Below the pieces are notes generated by a model. That model was not told where the DNA came from. It ran no database searches and saw nothing but the letters and a program-made list of their open reading frames with translations. From positions 1 to 9,155 of the forward strand of contig JAHDDA010000087.1 in NCBI GenBank assembly GCA_020629595.1: a stretch of DNA of 9,155 nucleotides. The letters run 5' to 3'. The number at the start of each line of letters is the position of its first letter. The stretch's first letter is position 1. This document shows positions 1 through 6,949 of the stretch, in pieces. Origin of the DNA: Chitinophagales bacterium. GTDB taxonomy: Bacteria > Bacteroidota > Bacteroidia > Chitinophagales > UBA2359. A program made the position numbers and the translations under genes.

Positions 1-965
1 CCCTTTTCTTTCATCCAATCATCATTATAAACTTTAGCAACATAACGGCTTCCGTGGTCGTGAAACAGGGTAACAACTAAATCGCTTGGCTTTAACTCGT
101 CTTTTAATGCCAAAACACCCATAGCTGCCGAACCACAAGAATATCCAACAAACATTCCTTCTTCTTTTGCCAATCGGCGAGCCATAACAGCTCCATCTTT
201 ATCTGTAATTTTAATAAAACGGTCAATTACATCAAAATCAATATTTTCTGGAATAATATCTTCACCAATGCCTTCGGTTATGTAAGGATATATAGCCGAC
301 TCGTCAATTTTTCCTGTTTCGTGGTATTCTTTAAGCGTAGAACCAAAAGTGTCAACTCCAATTATCTTTATATCAGGATTTTGTTCTTTCAAGTATCTTC
401 CAACACCAGAAATAGTACCTCCTGTACCAACACCCACTACAAAATGTGTAACTTTTCCTTCGGTTTGTTCCCAAATTTCTGGACCAGTAGTTTTATAATG
501 GGCTTCTCTATTTGCCAAATTAGCGTATTGGTTAAAGTAAAAAGAGTTGGGTGTTTCTTTTGCTAAAGTTGCAGAACGTGAATAATAAGAACGAGGGTCA
601 TCTGGTTCAACATTGGTAGGGCAAACTTCAACCTCAGCACCAACGGCTCTTAATATATCAACCTTTTCTTTCGATTGTTTATCTGTTGTAGTGAAAATAC
701 ATTTATATCCCTTAACAATGGCTGCTAAAGCTAAACCCATTCCTGTATTGCCAGAAGTGCCTTCAATAATTGTTCCTCCTGGTTTTAACCAGCCTTTTTC
801 TTCAGCAACTTCAACCATATTTAAAGCCATACGGTCTTTGGTAGAATTGCCAGGGTTAAAATATTCCACCTTAGCACAAACCATACAGGGTAAATCTTTT
901 GTAACACTATTTAATTTTACTAATGGAGTATTACCAATAGTTTGTAAAATATTATCTAAAATCAT
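1..965 (-). CDS. PLP-dependent cystathionine beta-synthase / cysteine synthase family protein, partial (3' end outside window)
   Basis: This is a fold-type II PLP enzyme of the cysteine synthase/cystathionine beta-synthase family, cytosolic, which joins serine or O-acetylserine to homocysteine or sulfide. The first 321 codons are present. Visible motifs in order are: TIGNTPLVKL (about 9-18); FNPGNSTKDRMA (36-47), where K43 should form the Schiff base with PLP; EGTSGNTG (68-75), the substrate-carboxylate loop; GVGTGGTISGVG (178-188), which cradles the PLP phosphate; and YSCGSAAMG (275-283), where S276 should contact the pyridine nitrogen. Near the cut comes HDHGSRYVAKVYNDDWMKEK, a segment I associate with Bacteroidota cystathionine beta-synthases. 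Because the 3' end is missing, I cannot tell whether C-terminal CBS (Bateman) domains follow, nor decide between cysteine and cystathionine synthesis. The start at 965 fits the usual distance of the family's N-terminal motif from Met. The gene is divergent from glnN. Confidence 0.9.
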   Translation of the reverse strand, partial: MILDNILQTIGNTPLVKLNSVTKDLPCMVCAKVEYFNPGNSTKDRMALNMVEVAEEKGWLKPGGTIIEGTSGNTGMGLALAAIVKGYKCIFTTTDKQSKEKVDILRAVGAEVEVCPTNVEPDDPRSYYSRSATLAKETPNSFYFNQYANLANREAHYKTTGPEIWEQTEGKVTHFVVGVGTGGTISGVGRYLKEQNPDIKIIGVDTFGSTLKEYHETGKIDESAIYPYITEGIGEDIIPENIDFDVIDRFIKITDKDGAVMARRLAKEEGMFVGYSCGSAAMGVLALKDELKPSDLVVTLFHDHGSRYVAKVYNDDWMKEK

Positions 966-969
966 ATTG

Positions 970-1004
970 CAAATTTAGAAAAAATATTATGCTAAACCCT
1001 CAAA
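970..1004 (-). promoter_or_regulatory. Candidate Bacteroidota promoter for the cystathionine beta-synthase-like gene
   Basis: On the minus strand a perfect TAnnTTTG box (TAAATTTG, 970-977) lies 4 nt before the ATG at 965. A TTTG (1001-1004) lies 23 nt farther upstream, at the long end of the accepted spacing. If used, the transcript would start at or almost at the initiation codon and be leaderless. This rests on sequence match only, in an AT-rich spacer where chance matches are common. Confidence 0.4.
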
Positions 1005-1036
1005 TTTGGAATGATTAATAATTGGTTGTTATTTTG
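1005..1036 (+). promoter_or_regulatory. Candidate Bacteroidota promoter for glnN
   Basis: TTTG at 1005-1008 is followed after exactly 20 nt by TTATTTTG (1029-1036), a seven-of-eight match to TAnnTTTG. Transcription would begin around 1040-1043, giving a leader of only about a dozen nucleotides before the ATG at 1054. No Shine-Dalgarno sequence precedes that ATG. The TTTG is half of the palindrome CAAATTTG (1001-1008), whose other half is the -33 candidate of the divergent gene. Confidence 0.4.
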
Positions 1037-1053
1037 CTAAAAATAAATTTACA

Positions 1054-3252
1054 ATGAATTACAGAAAAATAGCTTTTGAATTAGCAACCAATAGAGATAA
1101 AATTGATGTAAAACGACCATCTAATAAAATTTCGGATTTTTATGCTCAAAATGTTTTTACCTTAGAAACAATGCAAAATTATTTATCGAAAGAAGCCTAT
1201 AAAAGTGTGCTTAGTTCAATAAATGAAGGAACTAAAATTGATACATCAATAGCTGACCAAGTAGCGAGTGCTATGAAGGCTTGGGCAATTGAAAAAGGAG
1301 CAACTCACCATACTCATTGGTTTCAGCCATTAACGGGTGCAACAGCTGAAAAACATGATACTTTTTTTAATCCTATTTCAGAAAGTAGAGGAATAGAATC
1401 TTTTTCTGGTTCACAATTAGTTCAAGGAGAGCCAGACGGTTCATCTTTTCCGTCTGGTGGATTAAGAGATACGCACGAAGCCAGAGGTTACACCGCTTGG
1501 GATCCTTCTTCGCCTGCTTTTATTATGGAAGTGGGGATTCAAGGAAAAACTTTATGTATTCCTACAATTTTTATTTCCTACAATGGAGCATCAATGGGTT
1601 ATAAAGCTCCATTATTAAAATCTATTCAGTTTTTACAAAATGCTGCATTGCCTGTTGTACAATATTTTGATAGAAATGCCAAAAAAGTAATGCCAACTTT
1701 GGGCTGGGAACAAGAATATTTTTTAGTTGATGAAGCTATGTTTTATGCAAGACCCGATTTAGTTGCTTGTGGCAGAACTTTGTTGGGTAGAAAACCTGCA
1801 AAAGGGCAACAGTTAGATGATCATTATTTTGGTTCTATCCCTGAAAGAGTATATGCTTTTATGTTGGAATTAGAAACAGAAGCCCTAAAGTTAGGTATTC
1901 CTATTAGTACAAGACATAATGAAGTTGCACCTGGGCAATACGAATTTGCCCCTGTTTACGATGAAGTAAATAGGGCAGTAGATCAGAATACCTTATTAAT
2001 GGATTTGATGGAACGTGTTTCAAGAAGACATAAACTTAGGGTGCTTTTGCACGAAAAACCATTTGCTGAATTTAATGGTTCTGGAAAGCATAATAATTTT
2101 TCAATGGCAACCGATACTGGAACTAATTTGTTACAACCAGGTTCTACACCAAGAAAAAATTTAATGTTCCTTACTTTTTTTGTAAATGTAATTCAGGCTG
2201 TAAATAATAATGCAGATTTGGTTAGGGCAGCCATAGCTTCAACTGGAAACGATCATAGACTTGGAGGACACGAAGCTCCACCAGCAATTATTTCAATTTT
2301 TATAGGTTCTGCTTTGACTAAAGTGCTTAGAGAGGTAGAAAAACAAGTGAAAAATGAAAAATTAGATGATGAAGAACGTTTGGAGATTAAATTGCATATT
2401 CATAATATGATTCCTGAAATTTTGATGGATAATACAGACAGAAACAGAACTTCACCATTTGCATTCACAGGAAATAAATTTGAAATTAGAGCAGTAGGAA
2501 GTTCGGCAAATTGTGCTTTTCCTATGACAGTTTTAAACTCTATTGTAGCCAACCAACTAACTGAATTTAGAAAAGAGGTAAACAAGTTAATTGAAACCAA
2601 CAATGAGAAGAAAGAAGGAGCTATTTTAAAAGTATTAAGAAAATACATAAAGTCTAGTAAAAGAATTTTGTTTGAAGGCGACAATTATAGTGAAGAATGG
2701 GTTAAAGAGGCTGAAAAAAGAAAATTATCGAATGTGAAATCTACACCAGAGGCTCTAGATTTTTTAATTACTAAAAATGCAAGAAAAGTATTTACTGAGG
2801 GTAATATTTTTTCTGAAGCAGAATTAGAAGCTAGATACGAAGTGTTGCAAGAAAGCTATCAAAAGAAAATTCAAATTGAAGCAAGAATTTTGGGTGAAAT
2901 GGTTGTAAACCAAATTACACCTGCTTGTATAAATTATATGAATAAGTTGAGTGATAATATTCTTAAACTTTCAGAGATTGGTATTGATGAAAATTATATG
3001 ATTAAACAAAAACATTTATTGAACTTGGTAGCTGAAAGAATTAATAAAGCAAATACTTTAGTTGAAGAAATGATTTTGGCAAGAAAGGATTGTAATAAAA
3101 TTGAAAATGTTGCGGCGTGTGCAAAAGCGTATCGAAGCACTGTTTTCCCTTATTTAGCCAAAATTAGAGAATTGGTCGATAAATTAGAACTTATTGTTGA
3201 TGATGAACTTTGGACTTTACCAAAATATAGAGAGTTGTTATTTTTGAAGTAA
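1054..3252 (+). CDS. glnN: Type III glutamine synthetase (GSIII)
   Basis: ATP-dependent ligation of ammonia to glutamate, forming glutamine; a cytosolic oligomer at the entry to nitrogen assimilation. At 732 residues it has the length of GSIII, far longer than type I (about 470) or type II. GSIII signatures are seen in order: THHTHWFQPLTGATAEKHD (84-102); a QGEPDGSSFPSGG region with RDTHEARGYTAWDPSSPAF (124-156); GWEQEYFLVD (217-226), with metal/glutamate-binding acids; RHNEVAPGQYEFAP (287-300); HEKPF plus NGSGKHNNFS (333-350), the nucleotide and metal region; and GNDHRLGGHEAPPA (398-411). The C-terminal third (about 500-732) is charged and helix-rich, the usual GSIII extension. No PII or ammonium transporter gene is next to it. 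The transcript probably ends at the hairpin at 3359-3392. The call is secure; the symbol follows usage for Bacteroides GSIII. Confidence 0.97.
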   Translation: MNYRKIAFELATNRDKIDVKRPSNKISDFYAQNVFTLETMQNYLSKEAYKSVLSSINEGTKIDTSIADQVASAMKAWAIEKGATHHTHWFQPLTGATAEKHDTFFNPISESRGIESFSGSQLVQGEPDGSSFPSGGLRDTHEARGYTAWDPSSPAFIMEVGIQGKTLCIPTIFISYNGASMGYKAPLLKSIQFLQNAALPVVQYFDRNAKKVMPTLGWEQEYFLVDEAMFYARPDLVACGRTLLGRKPAKGQQLDDHYFGSIPERVYAFMLELETEALKLGIPISTRHNEVAPGQYEFAPVYDEVNRAVDQNTLLMDLMERVSRRHKLRVLLHEKPFAEFNGSGKHNNFSMATDTGTNLLQPGSTPRKNLMFLTFFVNVIQAVNNNADLVRAAIASTGNDHRLGGHEAPPAIISIFIGSALTKVLREVEKQVKNEKLDDEERLEIKLHIHNMIPEILMDNTDRNRTSPFAFTGNKFEIRAVGSSANCAFPMTVLNSIVANQLTEFRKEVNKLIETNNEKKEGAILKVLRKYIKSSKRILFEGDNYSEEWVKEAEKRKLSNVKSTPEALDFLITKNARKVFTEGNIFSEAELEARYEVLQESYQKKIQIEARILGEMVVNQITPACINYMNKLSDNILKLSEIGIDENYMIKQKHLLNLVAERINKANTLVEEMILARKDCNKIENVAACAKAYRSTVFPYLAKIRELVDKLELIVDDELWTLPKYRELLFLK

Positions 3253-3258
3253 TAAACT

Positions 3259-3346
3259 TTATCACGATTTTTATGGTACATTTCATCCATAGTTTCTGTG
3301 TAAGAACGTATAGCAATGGGTCTCCCTAAGAAAAAAATTGTGATAA
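3259..3346 (+). repeat. 88-nt element closed by a 14-bp imperfect inverted repeat downstream of glnN
   Basis: TTATCACGATTTTT (3259-3272) and AAAAATTGTGATAA (3333-3346) are inverted copies with one difference, which becomes a G-U pair in plus-strand RNA. The 60-nt interior contains three smaller possible hairpins: ATGG/CCAT (3273-3276 with 3287-3290), TTCT/AGAA (3294-3297 with 3303-3306) and GGG-TCT-CCC (3318-3326). It begins 6 nt after the glnN stop, so it would lie in the 3' untranslated region. It could be a structured 3' UTR or small RNA, or a decayed MITE. I see no target-site duplication at its ends and no open reading frame inside. The inverted repeat is plain in the sequence; the function is unknown. 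Confidence 0.45.
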
Positions 3347-3358
3347 CCTTTAATAAAG

Positions 3359-3392
3359 AAAGCTAGCAACTATTTTGGTTGCTAGCTTTTTT
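3359..3392. terminator. Bidirectional intrinsic terminator between convergent glnN and topA
   Basis: AAAGCTAGCAAC (3359-3370) pairs perfectly over 12 bp with GTTGCTAGCTTT (3378-3389) around a 7-nt loop (TATTTTG). On the plus strand the hairpin ends in a run of six T (3387-3392). On the minus strand it ends in CTTTCTTTATT. It lies 8 bp beyond the topA stop and about 105 bp beyond the glnN stop, so it can terminate both transcripts. Confidence 0.9.
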
Positions 3393-3399
3393 ACTATGT

Positions 3400-5796
3400 T
3401 TATTTCTTGGCTTTAGTTTTAGAACGTGATTTTTTTGCAGGTGCGTTTTTAATCATTTCCTTAACTTGTTCAAAAGTAATGGTTCTACATTTCTGAATTA
3501 AACCATCTTCATTTCCTTTAAATTCGGTCTTTAATTCTGCAGGTAATTTCACATTCTTTTTTCCTGCTTTAATATAAGGTCCCCATCTGCCGTTTTGAAT
3601 AGATATACTTTCGTCTTCCATAAAAACCTTAATAATTTTTTTAGCGTCTTTTTCTTGTTTTTCTTTAATTAGTTCAATTGCTTGTTCTAAGGTTACAGAA
3701 TACAAATCAAATTCAGCATCTTTTGGAATTGAAGCGAAAGTTTTTTCTAATTGAACATAAGGTCCAAATCTTCCAGCGTTTGCTTTTATTACTTTACCAT
3801 CGGAATTTTCTCCCAAAATTCTAGGTAATTTCAACATCGTTAAAGCATCTTCTAAAGTTACTGTGCTCAATGTTTTACCAGCAGGAATTTTAGCAAATTT
3901 GGGTTTATCGTTTTCATCATCGGGGTTTTCGCCACCCAATTGAATCATAGGACCATATTTTCCTAAGCGTGCAATAATTTTCTTTCCAGTTTTGGGGTCA
4001 ATTCCAAGATCTCTAGAACCAGTTACTCTATCAGCTGTTTCTAAGGTATCCTTTACTTTTTGATGAAATGGATGATAAAACTCGTTCAACATTTCAAACC
4101 ATTGAACTTTGCCAGAGGCAATTTCATCAAAATCAGATTCTATTTGTGCAGTAAAATCATAATTTAAAATATCGCCAAAATGTTTTATCAAAAACTTAGT
4201 TACTAAAATACCCATATCTGTTGGAAATAACTTGTTTTTTTCTGCACCAGTAATTTCCTTTTCTGTTTTAGTCTCTAAAGCATTTGCTTTATCTAAAGTA
4301 TGAACTTTGTAAAATCTATCAATTCCTTCTCTACTTTCTTTTACTACATAGGTTCGCTTTTGAATTGTAGCAATAGTTGGTGCGTAAGTAGAAGGACGAC
4401 CAATTCCTAACTCTTCCATTTTTTTTACCAAACTTGCTTCTGTATAGCGAGCGGGTGGACGATTGAATCTTTCAATTGCCGTCATATTCAGAAAATCTAA
4501 CTGCTGCCCAATTGAAAGTGGAGGCAAAATTTTAGAGTTTTCAGATTCATCATCTTCATCAGTTGAAACTTGATATACTTTTAGGAAACCATCAAATTTC
4601 AAGACTTCTCCTTTAGCAACTAATTTTTCGTTATTGGTTGAAATATTAATAGTTGCTGTTGTTCTTTCTAATTGAGCATCAGACATTTGAGAAGCGATAG
4701 CTCTTTTCCAAATTAGCTCGTAAAGTCTTTGCTCATCTCTACCAAGTTCGGTGACTGTTTCTTGGTCAAAGTAGGAAGGGCGTATGGCTTCGTGAGCTTC
4801 TTGAGCATCTTTTTTCTTGGTTTTGTATTGGCGTTTTTCAACGTATTCAGTTCCAAATTTACCTAAAATTGCTAATGCTGCGTTATCAATTGCTACTTGT
4901 GATAAGTTTACAGAATCTGTACGCATATAGGTAATTTTACCTGCTTCGTACAATTTTTGAGCAACCGACATAGTTCTCGAAACTGAAAATCCTAATTTTC
5001 TACTTGCATCTTGTTGTAAGGTTGAAGTGGTAAAAGGTGGAGCTGGTTTTCTTTTTGCTGGTTTTGTTTCAAGGTTTTCTATTGTGTAAACTGCCGATTT
5101 GCAACTTTCTAAGAATGCAACTGCACCAGCCTCGTCATTAAACTTTTTTGGTGAGTCAGCTTTCATTTCTACTATTTTACCACTTTTGCTTTTTACTTCA
5201 AATATGGCAGAAACTTTAAAATAAGGTTTTACAACAAATTGTTTTATTTCTTCCTCTCTTTCAACTATTATTCTTACGGCTACCGACTGAACTCTCCCAG
5301 CACTTAAAGAATTGGTGTTGCTTACTTTTCTCCATAATATGGGTGAAAGCTCAAAGCCAACTAAACGGTCTAAAACTCTACGTGCCTGTTGAGCAGAAAC
5401 AAGGTTCATATCAACAATTCTAGGATTTTTAACTGCTTTCTCTATGGCAGGACGTGTAATTTCGTGAAAGACAATACGTTTAGTATCTTCAACATTTAAT
5501 CCTAATACTTCGCATAAATGCCAAGAAATAGCTTCTCCTTCACGATCTTCATCTGTTGCCAACCAAACCTGATCTGTGGTTTTAACAGCTTTTTTTAGTT
5601 TTGAAACTACTTCTTTTTTCTTTTCAGAAACTATATATTTAGGATTAAAGTTATTATTAATTTCAATGGCATCATTTCCCTTTGCCAAATCTCTAATATG
5701 TCCAAAACTAGATTGAACACTAAAGTCTTTACCTAATATTTTTTCGATGGTTTTAGCCTTTGCAGGCGACTCCACTATAACTAAGTTTTTAGCCAT
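3400..5796 (-). CDS. topA: DNA topoisomerase I (type IA)
   Basis: Relaxes negatively supercoiled DNA through a 5'-phosphotyrosine single-strand break; acts on the nucleoid. The order of parts in 798 residues is as follows. The TOPRIM domain starts with VIVESPAKAKTIEKILG (6-22), with E9, and holds DEDREGEAISWHL (82-94), with acids D82, D84 and E86. SAGRVQS lies at 165-171. The active-site segment ITYMRTDSVNLS has the catalytic tyrosine at Y290, followed by AHEAIRP (334-340) and RPPARYTEASLVKKMEELG (446-464). Three C-terminal repeats are recognisable by GKYGPMIQL (612-620), GRFGPYVQL (675-683) and GRWGPYIK (736-743), and the end is lysine-rich (788-798). Only three cysteines are present in the whole protein (95, 232 and 770), so the zinc fingers of the E. 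coli enzyme are absent. It starts at the first Met before the TOPRIM motif, reads convergently toward glnN and has its own promoter at 5906-5938. Confidence 0.98.
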   Translation of the reverse strand: MAKNLVIVESPAKAKTIEKILGKDFSVQSSFGHIRDLAKGNDAIEINNNFNPKYIVSEKKKEVVSKLKKAVKTTDQVWLATDEDREGEAISWHLCEVLGLNVEDTKRIVFHEITRPAIEKAVKNPRIVDMNLVSAQQARRVLDRLVGFELSPILWRKVSNTNSLSAGRVQSVAVRIIVEREEEIKQFVVKPYFKVSAIFEVKSKSGKIVEMKADSPKKFNDEAGAVAFLESCKSAVYTIENLETKPAKRKPAPPFTTSTLQQDASRKLGFSVSRTMSVAQKLYEAGKITYMRTDSVNLSQVAIDNAALAILGKFGTEYVEKRQYKTKKKDAQEAHEAIRPSYFDQETVTELGRDEQRLYELIWKRAIASQMSDAQLERTTATINISTNNEKLVAKGEVLKFDGFLKVYQVSTDEDDESENSKILPPLSIGQQLDFLNMTAIERFNRPPARYTEASLVKKMEELGIGRPSTYAPTIATIQKRTYVVKESREGIDRFYKVHTLDKANALETKTEKEITGAEKNKLFPTDMGILVTKFLIKHFGDILNYDFTAQIESDFDEIASGKVQWFEMLNEFYHPFHQKVKDTLETADRVTGSRDLGIDPKTGKKIIARLGKYGPMIQLGGENPDDENDKPKFAKIPAGKTLSTVTLEDALTMLKLPRILGENSDGKVIKANAGRFGPYVQLEKTFASIPKDAEFDLYSVTLEQAIELIKEKQEKDAKKIIKVFMEDESISIQNGRWGPYIKAGKKNVKLPAELKTEFKGNEDGLIQKCRTITFEQVKEMIKNAPAKKSRSKTKAKK

Positions 5797-5833
5797 TATT
5801 GTTTTAAATTAATTAAAATTTATTTAAAATGAG

Positions 5834-5867
5834 TCTTTAATTCTGAAGTTTAAAGATTAAACCTCAT
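5834..5867 (-). promoter_or_regulatory. topA leader: mini-ORF with two mutually exclusive hairpins (speculative)
   Basis: Within the presumed topA leader, an ATG at 5867-5865 opens a five-codon frame, MRFNL, stopping at TAA (5852-5850). It runs through GTTTAA-TCT-TTAAAC (5862-5848), a 6-bp hairpin. Half of that hairpin can instead form a 7-bp stem between 5850-5856 and 5834-5840. Both stems are almost wholly A-T and weak. The layout resembles a leader-peptide switch, but chance is likely in DNA this AT-rich. Confidence 0.2.
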
Positions 5868-5877
5868 TATACGGTTA

Positions 5878-5894
5878 ACAGAAACAGAAACAGA
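5878..5894. repeat. Short tandem repeat of ACAGAA (about 2.8 copies)
   Basis: ACAGAA-ACAGAA-ACAGA reads across 5878-5894 (TCTGTTTCTGTTTCTGT on the minus strand). It lies just downstream of the predicted topA transcription start, inside the leader. It is too short to be a confident slippage site; it is noted because no gene explains it. Confidence 0.4.
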
Positions 5895-5905
5895 TTTTCT
5901 AGCAA

Positions 5906-5938
5906 CAAAGCTAAGTATATTGTTTTGTGTAAATCAAA
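5906..5938 (-). promoter_or_regulatory. Probable Bacteroidota-type promoter of topA
   Basis: On the minus strand TTTG (5938-5935) is followed after 21 nt by TAGCTTTG (5913-5906). Both boxes match the Bacteroidota primary sigma consensus TTTG / TAnnTTTG at a normal spacing. The start of transcription would fall near 5900, giving topA a leader of about 100 nt. It lies directly after the end of the HAD gene (stop at 5955), so topA can be transcribed independently of the upstream operon. This is the best-matched promoter in the window. Confidence 0.6.
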
Positions 5939-5954
5939 TAGAAATTTAATTTTC

Positions 5955-6584
5955 TTAAAATTTGTTTAACTCAATGTCTAACTTAAGTCCAAATTTTTTC
6001 ATTGAATTATACATTTGTTTAGGAGAAATTACTTGAATGGCATTTAAGCCAAATTGCTTTGCTCCTTCAATATTTTCTAATTTATCATCAAAGAAAATAG
6101 CTTCATTGGGTTCTACTTTTAAATCATTTATTACGTAGCTAAAGCAACTTGTATCTGGTTTTATATGACCTATTAAATGTGAAGCATACACAAAATCTAA
6201 AGTATTGATTAATTTTTCATATTTCCATTTCCAAACTTGCTCGTGTGTTGTATTTGTGTTCGATAAAGCAACTACTTTATAATTTTTCTTTAGGTTTTCA
6301 ATAACTTCAATAATCTGCGGAAAAGTTTCTAAGTAAATCATATTCCAACCATTAAAAAAAAGAGTTTCTGAAATTTCAACGCCTGTTTTTTTTATTATGC
6401 TGATACGATATTCATTTGCACTTATTTTTCCTCTTTCAAAATCTTTATGAGCCTCGTCAAATTCAAATTTGCTTGTAAAATATTCATAATTGGTGTTTGT
6501 TTGAATACACCAGTATCTTAAAGCATTTTCCATACTTATATGGAAAAGAACATTGCCAATATCAAAAATTACAACTTTAATCAT
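5955..6584 (-). CDS. HAD-superfamily phosphatase, YihX-like
   Basis: A 209-residue cytosolic hydrolase of the haloacid dehalogenase superfamily, probably acting on a small phosphorylated metabolite. Motif I is VVIFDIGNVLF (4-14), with the nucleophile D8. Motif II is VVALSNTN (104-111), with S108. Motif III is K142, in GHIKPD. Motif IV is FFDDKLENIEGAKQFGL (164-180), with D166 and D167. A helical cap lies between motifs I and II (about 16-85). Motif I reads D-x-G-N-V, so the second aspartate typical of HAD phosphatases is glycine. From memory, E. coli YihX (alpha-glucose-1-phosphate phosphatase) shares this DLGNV form, as well as its SNTN and FFDD...NIEGA segments. The substrate is not determined. 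The ATG overlaps the stop of the SUI1 gene (ATGA, 6584-6581), so translation is probably coupled. It is the last gene of the sirtuin operon. Confidence 0.9.
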   Translation of the reverse strand: MIKVVIFDIGNVLFHISMENALRYWCIQTNTNYEYFTSKFEFDEAHKDFERGKISANEYRISIIKKTGVEISETLFFNGWNMIYLETFPQIIEVIENLKKNYKVVALSNTNTTHEQVWKWKYEKLINTLDFVYASHLIGHIKPDTSCFSYVINDLKVEPNEAIFFDDKLENIEGAKQFGLNAIQVISPKQMYNSMKKFGLKLDIELNKF

Positions 6585-6922
6585 CCACCTTTAAGTTTGG
6601 TTTTATAACCTTCATTTTCAAGTAAAGTTTTAATTTTTTGTCTAAAATCTCCTTGAATTATTATTTCTCCATTTTTAGCTGAACCTCCAACACCACATTT
6701 AGTTTTTAGGGATTTACCTAAAATTTTCAAATCTTCTTCTGTACCAATAAAGTTGGTAATAAGTGTTACTGATTTTCCTGCTCGCTTTTTTCTATCTAGC
6801 TCAATATATAAAGTTTGTTCACTTGCTTCAAGTGTTTCCTCTTCAACATTTGCATCGTCCCAAGCATCGAAATCAAAATCAGGGTTTGTTGAATAAATTG
6901 TTCTTTTCTTTTTCTTTCCCAT
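6581..6922 (-). CDS. yciH: SUI1/eIF1-like translation initiation factor (YciH family)
   Basis: A 113-residue protein with a C-terminal SUI1 fold (about 38-108), related to eukaryotic eIF1 and bacterial YciH; it is expected to bind the small ribosomal subunit and affect start-codon or initiator-tRNA fidelity. Family marks are a basic loop, DRKKRAGKSVTLITNF (43-58), then KTKCGVGGSAKNGEIIIQGD (73-92) and a final helix with GYKTKLKGG (105-113). The first 35 residues are outside the domain: a basic start (GKKKKR, 2-7), then an acidic stretch rich in D and E (15-35), probably disordered. It begins 27 nt after the sirtuin stop and ends in an ATGA overlap with the HAD gene, so it sits mid-operon. In bacteria the role of this family is poorly defined. 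Confidence 0.92.
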   Translation of the reverse strand: MGKKKKRTIYSTNPDFDFDAWDDANVEEETLEASEQTLYIELDRKKRAGKSVTLITNFIGTEEDLKILGKSLKTKCGVGGSAKNGEIIIQGDFRQKIKTLLENEGYKTKLKGG

Positions 6923-6949
6923 TATACTTTTGTAGTTCTTTTAGAGTGT

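Noticed and set aside
321..978. Plus-strand open frames at 321-566 and 613-978
   Set aside because: They lie antisense to the clear PLP-enzyme gene. Their translations are low-complexity, rich in S, F and C, with no family resemblance.
2400..2684. Minus-strand open frame inside glnN
   Set aside because: It is antisense to conserved GSIII coding sequence and its hydrophobic translation matches nothing recognisable.
5899..5913. CTAGCAAC and AAAGCTA near the topA promoter resemble the stem of the terminator at 3359-3392
   Set aside because: The shared words are only 7-8 nt and in a different arrangement. Chance is the simplest explanation.
5940..5975. AT-rich imperfect inverted repeat at the end of the HAD gene as a terminator
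   Set aside because: The stem needs a bulge, contains almost no G-C pairs and has no T-run, so it cannot be supported as an intrinsic terminator.
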